Assembly (NCBI RefSeq): GCF_012926615.1
Contig: NZ_JABBNU010000005.1
Location: forward strand, 1 to 64,000
Direction of reading: 5' to 3'
Origin: Marinigracilibium pacificum
Lineage (GTDB): Bacteria; Bacteroidota; Bacteroidia; Cytophagales; Cyclobacteriaceae
DNA: 64,000 nt
The position numbers and the translations under genes are program-made. Under the pieces are notes generated by a model. That model had not been told where the DNA came from. It ran no database searches and saw only the letters and a list, made by a program, of their open reading frames with translations. Shown here piece after piece: positions 27,312-36,136 of this stretch. Every line of letters begins with the position of its first letter. Positions within the stretch are counted from its first letter, which is position 1.

Positions 27312-28052
27312 CTATTCTTTTATTCCTAAGCTATCATCCATAAACTGGTCATCCCAAAGACCGGCGATATGATAATTAACAAAAAAGTCACCACCATAAT
27401 CACAACGGGTACGCATTTCCAGTTGATAATTATAAGTAGTTCCTGTCCAACGCAATTTAATCATGTTACACCTTACTCCATAGTAAGCTTGAGTCACTCT
27501 GATTTTACTCTTTGACTTTCCAAAAGTAGACAAAGCCATTGCGTGAATAAGTGCATACTTACCGGTCTTTTTCTTACCGGCACCAGCTACCACTTCAAAT
27601 GCATGACAGCCATTAAGTTCGGTAACAATTGGATGCCATTTACCATCTGCAGGAACTTTCCCGGTATGAAGCTTTCCTTTTCTGGATTTCATTCCGACTG
27701 CTCCATCAACATCTAGCTCATCTTCAGGATTTTCATTGTTAACACCGACTTTACCACCATGAGTCAGCGTCATGATACTATCTCCCAAATGATTGTTAAT
27801 GTTAAGGTTTGAGTTACCTCTGTTCACATTAAAGCTCCATGCCGGACTCTTATCCTCAATGCTCTTATAAAAACTTACAAGCTTTTCAGAAGTTCCGATA
27901 GGCGACAGCATCAGCCCTTCATCAGTAGTTTTTGAAATACCATCATCAACCCGGTTAATTACTGAGTCGATCAGATCATTAAAGTTGTTTTCAGTCGGTA
28001 AATTTCCCTTTCTGAAAAATCCACGGAGTGTCTCCCTGTTTTGTAATGGCAT
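27312..28052 (-). CDS. Fibre-like / receptor-binding protein candidate of the CIS (Afp13 position)
   Basis: The 246-residue protein begins with a short conserved anchor (LRGFFRKGNLPTENNFNDLIDSV). A collagen-free shaft region follows, with the fibre motif VGVNNENPEDELDVDGAVG seen ahead of tail-fibre heads. A compact C-terminal domain of about 120 residues contains HPIVTELNGCHAFEVVAG and ends AGLWDDQFMDD. It lies between the Afp11-like and Afp12-like baseplate genes. The layout fits a short host-recognition fibre attached to the baseplate. It is far shorter than the Afp13 fibre, and no adenovirus-like knob is evident. The receptor is unknown. Confidence 0.65.
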   Translation of the reverse strand: MPLQNRETLRGFFRKGNLPTENNFNDLIDSVINRVDDGISKTTDEGLMLSPIGTSEKLVSFYKSIEDKSPAWSFNVNRGNSNLNINNHLGDSIMTLTHGGKVGVNNENPEDELDVDGAVGMKSRKGKLHTGKVPADGKWHPIVTELNGCHAFEVVAGAGKKKTGKYALIHAMALSTFGKSKSKIRVTQAYYGVRCNMIKLRWTGTTYNYQLEMRTRCDYGGDFFVNYHIAGLWDDQFMDDSLGIKE

Positions 28053-28070
28053 ATCTAAAAAAGTTATTTT

Positions 28071-31000
28071 TTAATCTTCAATAATAAAATCATGTCCTAG
28101 CTCCAGATAATCTATACCCGCTTGTCTTGAAACCTCCTCTGATTTATTAATCAGAACTGAGATTTGATGTTCCGGAGCAGGAACTAAAACAGACCATGGC
28201 TTGGTTGCTGTTAATGACGACTTCTCAGAGTTAACTCTGGCTGTATCAATTAACTGGAACTGACCGCTATAATCTTTGGCTACCTGAATCATTGAGAATC
28301 GGGTTATAAACTCAACATAAGGTAATGTTCTTAAGAAACTCAATATATCAGAACTATGAACTGTACCTCCCAATTCAACATTTCTGTTATGCGATTGCAG
28401 AGTTCCTGTCAGATATCTGTTTATTTGTTCATTCAGCTTTTGAATATAATAACCATAATTGTATCCTTCGGAAAACTTCACTGCGCAGATGATCTTGATT
28501 CTTTCATAATGTGGGTTTCTAACCTCAAGCTTTATGAATGGAGAGATCAACCTGCTCAATCTTTCTTTTATGTCATATAGCATTTCACTACTAGCCATAG
28601 GTTCACTTTTGTTAACCGCACTGTCAGTATGAGGTGTAACGATCATCAAAATACTTCCCGGAGAATGAACTTTTTTACTTGACATATTAGGAAGGCAAGT
28701 AGCTCTGTATACCTCAGGGAATTCATTGAGAACCAGACGTTCATAATCCCAAATAGTTATTGCTCGTTGCTTATGCCTTAATCTTTCACCTACACCTGTA
28801 TAAAAAGAGTTGTTATCTTCTTTTGGCTTACCTCCAAATGAAGGTAATGGCTGAGTTATCCGTTGAATCCCTTCAATATTGTTCACAGACCTTTTAACCG
28901 TAAAGGCAGGAAGAGGGTGTTCCAGGTAGTCATCTTCCAAAACAGATTCAGGAGATAAGCTTGCTGTGATAACTTGCGTACCAGCTGATAGTAAACTGGA
29001 AGCAACTTCAGCATTTTTAACTGCAGCTGCCCGAATCCAGAAAAGATCAGGATCTAAAATTGAATTTCCGGTTGAAATATCCGTTGGAAGTTCAAGTGTT
29101 ATAATTCCTGTTTTTAGAAACCTGTTTGTTTCATCTCTTAAAATCTTCGATGGTGCCAGAGTATACCATTTATCATTTGACAGATAACTCCACTCTACCT
29201 CTGGTGGGTCAATCTCCGAAGAGATAGTATACTCATCGATCATCTCTATAAACAAGTTGAGCAGCTGAGGTGTACGTAATCCGGATAAACCGATCAATAA
29301 AGCTCCTTCAAACTCTAATCCAGGTAACAGATTTGTTGTCTGTGCAGCATTATCAGGATAGATCAGATTTTCCCCATGTGGATGAAGGTAGAATAACTGA
29401 CCTGCATCATTCTGCTTTTTAGCATCTCTTTTAGATCTATCAACCAAAGAGATTGCCGATGACGCCTCATAATTTAATGATAATGAGCTAACCTGAGGTG
29501 TATAAGGTTTTTTCGGTACTTCAAGTTTACTTTTCTCCTTATTTTTAAGGAGTCCGGTACGTGAATTTTCGATGGTAACCTCAGATAAAATTGCAGGATA
29601 CACATCATGTCCGAACCCATTGCGCGGATTTACCAGTTCAAGACGAATAAATCCACGCTGAGTTCCGGCAGTAAGAGCAAGTTCCCGGTTGATGGCAGCG
29701 TAATTAGGTGCTTGCTTTATCTTACTTATATCTATTCCTGAAATCACGGTATGTGATCTCAATGGTGCTGCCGGTGAAGGTGCTTTAAAAGCTCCTTTAT
29801 CTTCAGTCCGGAACATTTTGAAGGTTTGCTGCTCACCCTTTTCCATTGGTTTCCATCCACCATTGTCAAGGATTGACAGCGCAAATTCAAATGATCCGTT
29901 ATCTATTGATGACTTATATTCTTTGTAATGTTCAGAGAACCCACTTTTATGATCAGGCAGATCATACCAATCTATATTTATCTCAAGGTCATCCACAGAT
30001 TTTTGGAATATCTCATTAGAGCCGATAACCATGTATGCACCCGACCTTGGCATTGGGCCAAACGGTATAAATGGAGCATTTGGATTTAATCGACCAATCT
30101 GATTATGTACCTGAAGATCTTTATATTCGGAAACCTTGACATTAAACTCAATTTGCTCAAGAACCAGTGAGCTCAGTAATGAATACGGATAGTTAAAAGC
30201 ATGATCGTTTAGTTCAAATTTTATTACAGGTAAGTGAGTCTGTAGATTCCCCTGGTGTAAAGTCTTATTGTATCCAATAATTGATGGCGCCCCTTTATCA
30301 ATGTCAAAATTTACACGTAGTGCTTTCTTTTTAACATTTTGTGTGATTACATATCGATTAATATTGAGCCATCCTTCAGATGAACTTAGCTTAATATTAA
30401 ATGCTTCTGCAAAAACCTTTACAAAAACTTCCTCAATTGAGTTTTCATACTTAATGCTCAGGTCTTTGATATAATCTTGTAAAAGGCTGAATGAAGTTTC
30501 TGAAAACTGAAGTATTATCTGAACATCTCTAACTCCCTCAGACAAAAACAGAACCGGAGAAGAAATTGCAAATCCTACTGTTGCAGGATCCATTGTCTTT
30601 TCGTTATGCCCTTTTCCTTTTTGAGACTCACCAAAAACAGCTAATGGTTTCTTTTCTTTAAGATCTGAAAATGCTTTACCTGAAAAATAGTCTCCGGAAA
30701 AATCATGGGTCAAAACATTGGTAACCAGAGCTCTCTCCCTTCCTTTAATATTCAAATAATTGCGATCAACAAAAATTGATTTCAGCTGCTGTATTTGAGC
30801 TTTGTTTACAAGAATATCATTGTCAGCAAGGTATATTTTATCCTTCTTACCTGACTTTAATTCAGCAAGAAACTTTGTTCCTTCTTTAATCTGAACAAAC
30901 TCTGCCTCATCATTTAATTTAAACTGAAGATAAATTTTATCAAGTTCAGCTTCATCTCTAATCTGCTGAAGGATATTCGAGTAATAAAATTCTAAGTGTT

Positions 31001-31787
31001 TACCTGTTATATCATTTAATCCTTCTTGTGCATGTTTAAAAACATTCAAAAAGGATAAAAACAAAGCGATTTCCGGATAATGAATATCACTACCTAAGGA
31101 TTGTCTTAAATAATCAGGTGTTTTGGTTTTTAAATAAAGTAATGTCTCGTAAAAACTTTGAAATACCTCTTGAAGTTTCTCGGGTACATCCTTAAATGAA
31201 ATTTTTTCAGACTTTTGATCTTCATTTAAATTCCAAACAGGACTAAATGTATCAAAGCTAAGGCCCAAAGAATTTAGCTCCTTTAATGATAAAATCACTT
31301 TAAGATCATCAAGTGATTTGTTAAGCTTTGAAGATATCGCATTATAAATTTCATTACGAACACTTACCTGGCTTTGAGTGAATTCTTCAACATTTTTTAA
31401 TTCGCTGTACCACTCTTCAAAATTGATTGCCAGTGAATATACTTCGCTAATTGCCCGATCAAGGTATTTAATTTTCCTTGACTCTTTTTTATATAATCTA
31501 GCTTTATAAATAGCCTTCTTAAATCTGTCTTCAAGTTTGGTTGGCTCACTATCTATTATCGCGGCCAAAATTACCGTTTCATCAGAGAAAAAATAAGACC
31601 AATCACCATCAACTTCATTTCGGTTGTTGTAGAATTTTATCAGTTTTGATAATCCCTTAGTATACACCAAAAGGTCCTCAAATGATCGTTCATCGATTTT
31701 GACATACTGCTTGCTTAATGCTTTAAAAAAGCGACTTCGCTGAGTAGTGCCTACATTACCTTTTAATGAAATTTTTCCTGATTCCAT
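28071..31787 (-). CDS. CIS baseplate protein, Afp11-like (gpJ-type wedge)
   Basis: The 1238-residue protein is the largest in the operon. The C-terminal third holds the baseplate J-type segment (HKQRAITIWDYERLVLNEFP, then VYRATCLPN and PYVEFITRF), typical of Afp11. The N-terminal 300 residues are helical and less familiar. It would form the inner wedge of the baseplate. I set the start at the ATG at 31787. A TTG three codons earlier is in frame but less likely. It follows the gp25-like gene by 19 bp and is followed 18 bp later by the fibre-like gene. Confidence 0.82.
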   Translation of the reverse strand: MESGKISLKGNVGTTQRSRFFKALSKQYVKIDERSFEDLLVYTKGLSKLIKFYNNRNEVDGDWSYFFSDETVILAAIIDSEPTKLEDRFKKAIYKARLYKKESRKIKYLDRAISEVYSLAINFEEWYSELKNVEEFTQSQVSVRNEIYNAISSKLNKSLDDLKVILSLKELNSLGLSFDTFSPVWNLNEDQKSEKISFKDVPEKLQEVFQSFYETLLYLKTKTPDYLRQSLGSDIHYPEIALFLSFLNVFKHAQEGLNDITGKHLEFYYSNILQQIRDEAELDKIYLQFKLNDEAEFVQIKEGTKFLAELKSGKKDKIYLADNDILVNKAQIQQLKSIFVDRNYLNIKGRERALVTNVLTHDFSGDYFSGKAFSDLKEKKPLAVFGESQKGKGHNEKTMDPATVGFAISSPVLFLSEGVRDVQIILQFSETSFSLLQDYIKDLSIKYENSIEEVFVKVFAEAFNIKLSSSEGWLNINRYVITQNVKKKALRVNFDIDKGAPSIIGYNKTLHQGNLQTHLPVIKFELNDHAFNYPYSLLSSLVLEQIEFNVKVSEYKDLQVHNQIGRLNPNAPFIPFGPMPRSGAYMVIGSNEIFQKSVDDLEINIDWYDLPDHKSGFSEHYKEYKSSIDNGSFEFALSILDNGGWKPMEKGEQQTFKMFRTEDKGAFKAPSPAAPLRSHTVISGIDISKIKQAPNYAAINRELALTAGTQRGFIRLELVNPRNGFGHDVYPAILSEVTIENSRTGLLKNKEKSKLEVPKKPYTPQVSSLSLNYEASSAISLVDRSKRDAKKQNDAGQLFYLHPHGENLIYPDNAAQTTNLLPGLEFEGALLIGLSGLRTPQLLNLFIEMIDEYTISSEIDPPEVEWSYLSNDKWYTLAPSKILRDETNRFLKTGIITLELPTDISTGNSILDPDLFWIRAAAVKNAEVASSLLSAGTQVITASLSPESVLEDDYLEHPLPAFTVKRSVNNIEGIQRITQPLPSFGGKPKEDNNSFYTGVGERLRHKQRAITIWDYERLVLNEFPEVYRATCLPNMSSKKVHSPGSILMIVTPHTDSAVNKSEPMASSEMLYDIKERLSRLISPFIKLEVRNPHYERIKIICAVKFSEGYNYGYYIQKLNEQINRYLTGTLQSHNRNVELGGTVHSSDILSFLRTLPYVEFITRFSMIQVAKDYSGQFQLIDTARVNSEKSSLTATKPWSVLVPAPEHQISVLINKSEEVSRQAGIDYLELGHDFIIED

Positions 31788-31806
31788 CCCCTGCAATTAT
31801 CTATAC

Positions 31807-32238
31807 TTATTTAATTTTATCTTTTGATTTCAAGTCAGTGCCCTCGATAATATAGTATGGATATACCATGTTAGTTCTGACGTTAGTTTTCCTGACTGTA
31901 TAGATTAGGTTAATATTAACTAACCCATCATTTTGCTTATCAGGAATAACCTCTACTTTATCAAGAGTTATTCTTGGCTCGTGATACAACACAGCCATTT
32001 CAACTCTCATTCTAATTGTTTCTATCAAAGAATTATTCAACGCCTCAAAGGCTGCAAATTTCAAATCACACCCATAGTCTGCATTCATAATTCTTTCACC
32101 AGGCCTTGTTGAAAGTAATATTCGAAGAGATTCTCTGATATCATTATCTTCAGAAACAAGCACCACGCTACCTGATCTTTTTTCAAATGATGGTGGAAAT
32201 TTCCATCCAACTCCAAGAAATGTTTTTTTATTCTTCAT
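31807..32238 (-). CDS. CIS baseplate wedge, gp25-like (Afp9)
   Basis: This 143-residue protein of the gp25/Afp9 family has the diagnostic EDNDIRESLRILLSTRPGER and then ADYGCDL with a closing beta strand region. Gp25-like proteins link the sheath start to the baseplate. The ATG at 32238 is chosen because a strong ribosome-binding site (GGAGG) lies about 10 bp before it, inside the last codons of the PAAR gene. An upstream TTG would overlap that gene. It is the smallest wedge part and is intact. Confidence 0.9.
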   Translation of the reverse strand: MKNKKTFLGVGWKFPPSFEKRSGSVVLVSEDNDIRESLRILLSTRPGERIMNADYGCDLKFAAFEALNNSLIETIRMRVEMAVLYHEPRITLDKVEVIPDKQNDGLVNINLIYTVRKTNVRTNMVYPYYIIEGTDLKSKDKIK

Positions 32239-32245
32239 AATATTC

Positions 32246-32530
32246 CTATCCTCCAATTAAAACAGTTGGTTCACCTAAAATTATTGTTCCCCCATGAGCA
32301 GTAGAGTCACCCATTCTGGCTGCAGGTTTTCCTCCAATAAGAACTGTTGCAGATCCAACAGCTATCGTATCAGGTGGGCCAGTACAAACACACGTATCCC
32401 CTACTCTTGCTGCAGGCATTCCTCCAATTAATACAGTGGGTTCACCCATCACTACCGGACCACCTACATGAGGCACAGTACCTGTTACCATCGGACAAAT
32501 ATGGTTATCTCCAATTCTCGCAGCTTGCAT
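32246..32530 (-). CDS. PAAR spike-tip protein (Afp10-like)
   Basis: This 94-residue PAAR protein consists only of the cone domain. Short repeats of the type VLIGGMPAARVGD, a C-terminal GEPTVLIGG and His/Cys residues that could bind the tip metal are visible (DNHICP, CVCTGPP, AHGG). It would cap the VgrG-like trimer and pierce the target membrane. There is no C-terminal toxin extension, so effectors must be carried in another way. It starts 6 bp after the spike gene stop. Confidence 0.92.
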   Translation of the reverse strand: MQAARIGDNHICPMVTGTVPHVGGPVVMGEPTVLIGGMPAARVGDTCVCTGPPDTIAVGSATVLIGGKPAARMGDSTAHGGTIILGEPTVLIGG

Positions 32531-32536
32531 CTTTTT

Positions 32537-34324
32537 CTAATTTATCTGTACAATTCCACCCTTAATTACTGTCATAGCTGATCCAGAAACTTCGGCCTGA
32601 GCTCCTTCTGCTGCAAATTTTGCAGATCCGGTTAGATTTACGTTAATACCTTCAGCCACAAAGTCCCCTGTTGCTTTCACCTCAGTATTCTGTTTAGATT
32701 CAACAAGAACATTTCCTTTAGCTTTTAGGGTTATGTCTCCATCGGATTCAAAACTGATTCCGTCTGCAGACATCAGCATCGTATTTCCGTTTTCTTCATT
32801 TATTAAAGTGACCGTCTTCTGATCATCGTCCAAAATAAATTTATTTCCACCCGGAGTCGATATAGTTAAAATCTTATCGCCATCATTAAACTGAATCTCA
32901 AGCTCACCCTTGGTAAAAATTGATTTGATTGGATTTTCCTCCTCAGGTGTATATTTTGGCTTTTTTTGTTTGCCATATAGTGACCCTAAAATAATCGGAT
33001 TCTGAGGATCATCATTTAAAAACCCTATTAACACTTCATCACCTATTTCAGGAAAAAAGAATAAGCCGGCATCAGCCGTAGCATATTGATTAGCTAACCT
33101 GGCCCACAGTGGCATATTGTCATTTTGTAGTGTTGGAACAGTAACCTGAACTCGATAATTACCATCCGGATCTTCATGAATTTGCTTTACAAGTCCGGTA
33201 TGAAGACCTTGAATTGCCGGAGCAAGACCTGAGGCTAACTGACTATTTACATATGGTCTTTCTTCCGAATACCAATCATATGATAAACCAAGTTGATAAT
33301 CCGTAGTCCAATTTCCTTCTTCAATAATATGTGAGACTCCAGAAATATAATTCTTACCATTAAACTGCTTACTCAATCCACTAAGTTTTATGAAATTACC
33401 AGGGTTAACATAGTAATTTCCTAAAACTGTCAAATTTCCTTTTACTTTAGCTAAGCGAGATCGGGTAATCTTAGCATCTGCCCATGCCTTTAACATAGAC
33501 TGCTGCATAAAACCAGGTGATTGAAGAGGCACATCCTCGATTCCAAAAACACCAGCCAATTCTTCTGAAGTTTTTTCTCCAGCCTCAATTTCACCAACAG
33601 GTTCTCCAGATGCATCAACCAATTCTAAATTTGCAGAATCCCACGCATAGGCATTAACTGCAATAAATTGATCTCGAGCATCTGCATCTCCATTAAATGA
33701 CAATAATCCAGAACCATGACCTACTTCTAAAACTGCTTCTTCGGCAAGATCTATTTTTTTAATTGTAAGTTTTTCATCACCGGTATTAACAAGTAAGCCA
33801 TTAATATCCGACCTCATCAAAATAAAATCCCAATCAGAAGCATGATGTTGAACTAATTCCGGATGTTCAGTTTCAGTATCCTCAACTTCATATTCAATTT
33901 CGTACTCACCAAATATTTTATTAATCATATCTGAATCAGTAGAATCATAATAAATATTATTCTTTCTGGCGAGAGTTAACTTTACTGCTTTATGCTTACA
34001 ATCTATTATAAAACGAGAACTGCCAGAACGCATAATCCGTAGATTTTGTCTGACGATTACTCCTTTGAATATCGTTTCTTGTTCATTTTGGTAGCCAGCT
34101 TTAATCTCGATTTCATTTCCTGCATTAAAGAGGTCATCATTACTTAATTCGAAATCCTGACTTTCTGCAGTACCTCCATCAGTAAATTCGACTGTTGCTG
34201 AGGAAACTTTATTGATCGCTTTATCTACCCTTATATAAATAACACCATAATGACCAGGTACTTCTTCACCATTAATCATTATAGTTGTAGTTACCAACCC
34301 ACTTTTCTCGATCAAATTATTCAT
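32537..34324 (-). CDS. VgrG-like spike/hub protein (Afp8-like)
   Basis: The 595-residue protein combines gp27-like hub domains (residues 1 to about 360), an OB-fold segment (about 375-455; GLFFFPEIGDEVLIGFLNDDP and PIILGSLYG) and a C-terminal beta-helix with regular short strands (TLKAKGNVLVESKQN). It forms the trimeric spike onto which the PAAR tip docks. No effector domain is attached at the C-terminus, which ends KGGIVQIN. It is flanked by the LysM and PAAR genes at 6-bp spacing. Confidence 0.92.
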   Translation of the reverse strand: MNNLIEKSGLVTTTIMINGEEVPGHYGVIYIRVDKAINKVSSATVEFTDGGTAESQDFELSNDDLFNAGNEIEIKAGYQNEQETIFKGVIVRQNLRIMRSGSSRFIIDCKHKAVKLTLARKNNIYYDSTDSDMINKIFGEYEIEYEVEDTETEHPELVQHHASDWDFILMRSDINGLLVNTGDEKLTIKKIDLAEEAVLEVGHGSGLLSFNGDADARDQFIAVNAYAWDSANLELVDASGEPVGEIEAGEKTSEELAGVFGIEDVPLQSPGFMQQSMLKAWADAKITRSRLAKVKGNLTVLGNYYVNPGNFIKLSGLSKQFNGKNYISGVSHIIEEGNWTTDYQLGLSYDWYSEERPYVNSQLASGLAPAIQGLHTGLVKQIHEDPDGNYRVQVTVPTLQNDNMPLWARLANQYATADAGLFFFPEIGDEVLIGFLNDDPQNPIILGSLYGKQKKPKYTPEEENPIKSIFTKGELEIQFNDGDKILTISTPGGNKFILDDDQKTVTLINEENGNTMLMSADGISFESDGDITLKAKGNVLVESKQNTEVKATGDFVAEGINVNLTGSAKFAAEGAQAEVSGSAMTVIKGGIVQIN

Positions 34325-34330
34325 TGATAT

Positions 34331-35008
34331 TTATTTTTTTAAGGGAGGAAAATGCAATTCCATTCCTGGTTCAAGATCCCTGAAACTTGTAAGACCATTT
34401 ATTTCTGCTACCTGTAAATAATAGTTAGGATCACCATAAATCCTGCTACATAAACTAGGCAGACTATCACCAATCATCACAGTGATAAGGTGAGATAGAT
34501 CGGGTGAACTTCTATTTTGCCTTTTTGCCTGTTCTTCTAAAGTTCTTGCACTAACAAACCCTAAATTCACTTTAGCTCTTAAAGAGTCTCCATTTGGTGC
34601 AAATAAGGTATGAGTGACATTCATACTTTCCATCCTACCATTAAATGCAAGGGACTCACCCCACTTCAATCCTACATAGGGAGTTTCATGGGCCTCTCCT
34701 ATATAGTCATAGCACAGTTTTCTTAGTTCTTTTAACTTTTCACTAACCTTAATTATTTCTCCATTCGAGCCTGTACCATCAAACCAAATCTCAAATTGAA
34801 TTTTTTCAGAGTTAATATGTTCGAATTTCTGCTCAGCTGCTTCAGTATCTTTTGGCTGCTCAGTATTGTAACTGATAGACATCTGATTAGTAATAGAATT
34901 TGGATTCAAATACACCGACATTCTTCCAAGCTCATCTTTAACATCATATGAAGCCGTGGAATACGATATAATCTCTAATTTCTTAAGTGCAGATACTTCA
35001 GTTTCCAT
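34331..35008 (-). CDS. LysM-domain baseplate protein (Afp7-like)
   Basis: The 225-residue protein ends in a LysM-like module of about 55 residues (VMIGDSLPSLCSRIYGD, then INGLTSFRDLEPG). The larger N-terminal part, with VYLNPNSI and YDYIGEAHETPYVGLKWG, is characteristic of Afp7/gp53-like proteins that connect the spike to the tube. The LysM part acts inside the particle and is not evidence of peptidoglycan binding. The gene starts 3 bp after the small DUF5908-like gene. Confidence 0.85.
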   Translation of the reverse strand: METEVSALKKLEIISYSTASYDVKDELGRMSVYLNPNSITNQMSISYNTEQPKDTEAAEQKFEHINSEKIQFEIWFDGTGSNGEIIKVSEKLKELRKLCYDYIGEAHETPYVGLKWGESLAFNGRMESMNVTHTLFAPNGDSLRAKVNLGFVSARTLEEQAKRQNRSSPDLSHLITVMIGDSLPSLCSRIYGDPNYYLQVAEINGLTSFRDLEPGMELHFPPLKK

Positions 35009-35011
35009 TCT

Positions 35012-35170
35012 TTATCTCTCTTTTTTCCTTTCAAGTAAATGCAATACTTGCTCGACACATGCATCTACAATTTCTTTTTTATCAACATTCCGGTTTTTAA
35101 CATCATTAATAATGTTATTACCTTCGTTGACATTAATCCTTACAATCAATTCCTTTATTTCTACAGGCAT
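35012..35170 (-). CDS. DUF5908-like small CIS protein (Afp6 position)
   Basis: This 52-residue protein begins MPVEIKELIVRINV, the conserved start of the DUF5908 family found in CIS clusters. It continues to a helical, charged C-terminus ending LLERKKER. The ATG at 35170 and TAA at 35012 fit exactly between the neighbouring genes (one base to the tube gene, three bases to the LysM gene). Its function is unknown. The constant position beside the tube and LysM genes suggests a role in tube or baseplate assembly. Confidence 0.82.
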   Translation of the reverse strand: MPVEIKELIVRINVNEGNNIINDVKNRNVDKKEIVDACVEQVLHLLERKKER

Positions 35171-35171
35171 A

Positions 35172-35651
35172 CTAAGTCAAACTTTCCTCATATCGTTGAT
35201 AGGCAAGCTCAATAGACTCAACAGATAGCTCATTACCCTGGCTTTTCATTCCCGAAACAGACCATTTTACCGGATAGGCGTTAAAAAATGTCCAGGACAA
35301 TAAAGGTTCCTGATCTTCACCCAATAACATTACAGTTATATCCTTTGGTTTTATACCACTTGCAAATCCAACTTCAAATGTTTCTTTACACCAATCTACA
35401 AATGATGAGCTCGTTGCACACTTACCTCTTTTCAATACCAGATTTGGATATTTCAAAGGCTGGGGCAACCGATGGATAAATCGGTTTTCCCCACCCTCCT
35501 GAAATTCTTCAGTAGGCATCTCTACAGAGATCCCACTAACTTCCATGAAGCTATTATCATATTTTCTCGATTCACCGGCAGTGGATCCGGATTGCTTCGA
35601 TAAATAAACGGCAAACCTGAAACCGGGAATCGGATAATTAATGTCTGCCAT
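35172..35651 (-). CDS. CIS inner tube protein, Afp5-like (tube initiator)
   Basis: The 159-residue T4 gp19-like tube protein starts PIPGFRFAVYL and includes MEVSGISVEMPTEEF, LVLKRGKC and WTFFNAYPVKWSVSG. It is longer at the N-terminal loop than the partner tube protein 9 bp upstream. The position after the main tube gene and before the DUF5908 and LysM genes is that of Afp5, the first ring that joins the tube to the spike. It is intact. Confidence 0.9.
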   Translation of the reverse strand: MADINYPIPGFRFAVYLSKQSGSTAGESRKYDNSFMEVSGISVEMPTEEFQEGGENRFIHRLPQPLKYPNLVLKRGKCATSSSFVDWCKETFEVGFASGIKPKDITVMLLGEDQEPLLSWTFFNAYPVKWSVSGMKSQGNELSVESIELAYQRYEESLT

Positions 35652-35659
35652 AATTTAGA

Positions 35660-36097
35660 TTATGATAATGACTGAACAATACCTTCATGAGCTAGCTCTA
35701 GCGATTCCACAGCGATCTCATTTGCATCAGACTTAAGATCTGGTCCTGAGATTTTTGTTGGGAATGCATTTGAAACTGTCCAAACCATTACTGGCTCATC
35801 TTCCTCATCAAGAAGAGTTATGATAACATCCTCTCTTCTTTCCTTGTTAGTCTGAACATCTTCAAACCACTCATAAAAAGTAAGATCGTCTCTGAACACA
35901 CCTTTTTTAAGAGTAATGGTTCCGTGTTTTTTCAAACCAGGGATCTTACGAGTAACTAGCTCAGGGTCATTTCCTGATCTGTATTCAATAAACTGAGTTT
36001 CCATTTCAAGACCGGTAACTTCCTGAAATCCTACCTCAACATCGCCCCACTCAACCTGAAAGTGGAACTTAGGTACTGGCCATAGTTCTTCTGCCAT
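35660..36097 (-). CDS. CIS main inner tube protein (Afp1-like)
   Basis: This 145-residue gp19/Hcp-fold protein starts PVPKFHFQVEWGD, followed by EVTGLEMETQFIEYRSGND, LKKHGTITLKKG and WTVSNAFPTKISGPD. These features are strongly conserved in Afp1 and other CIS tubes. It would stack in hexamers to form the bore through which cargo passes. It is 39 bp downstream of the sheath gene. As usual, the major tube and sheath genes are adjacent, and a high copy number is expected. Confidence 0.93.
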   Translation of the reverse strand: MAEELWPVPKFHFQVEWGDVEVGFQEVTGLEMETQFIEYRSGNDPELVTRKIPGLKKHGTITLKKGVFRDDLTFYEWFEDVQTNKERREDVIITLLDEEDEPVMVWTVSNAFPTKISGPDLKSDANEIAVESLELAHEGIVQSLS

Positions 36098-36136
36098 AAC
36101 TTAAAGTGTTTATTCGTTAATGTTTTGATTTAAAAA

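Noticed and set aside
34956-35228. Plus-strand open frame of 90 codons across the LysM, DUF5908-like and tube genes
   Set aside because: It runs antisense through three well supported CIS genes and is rich in Leu and Ser as expected for a shadow frame.
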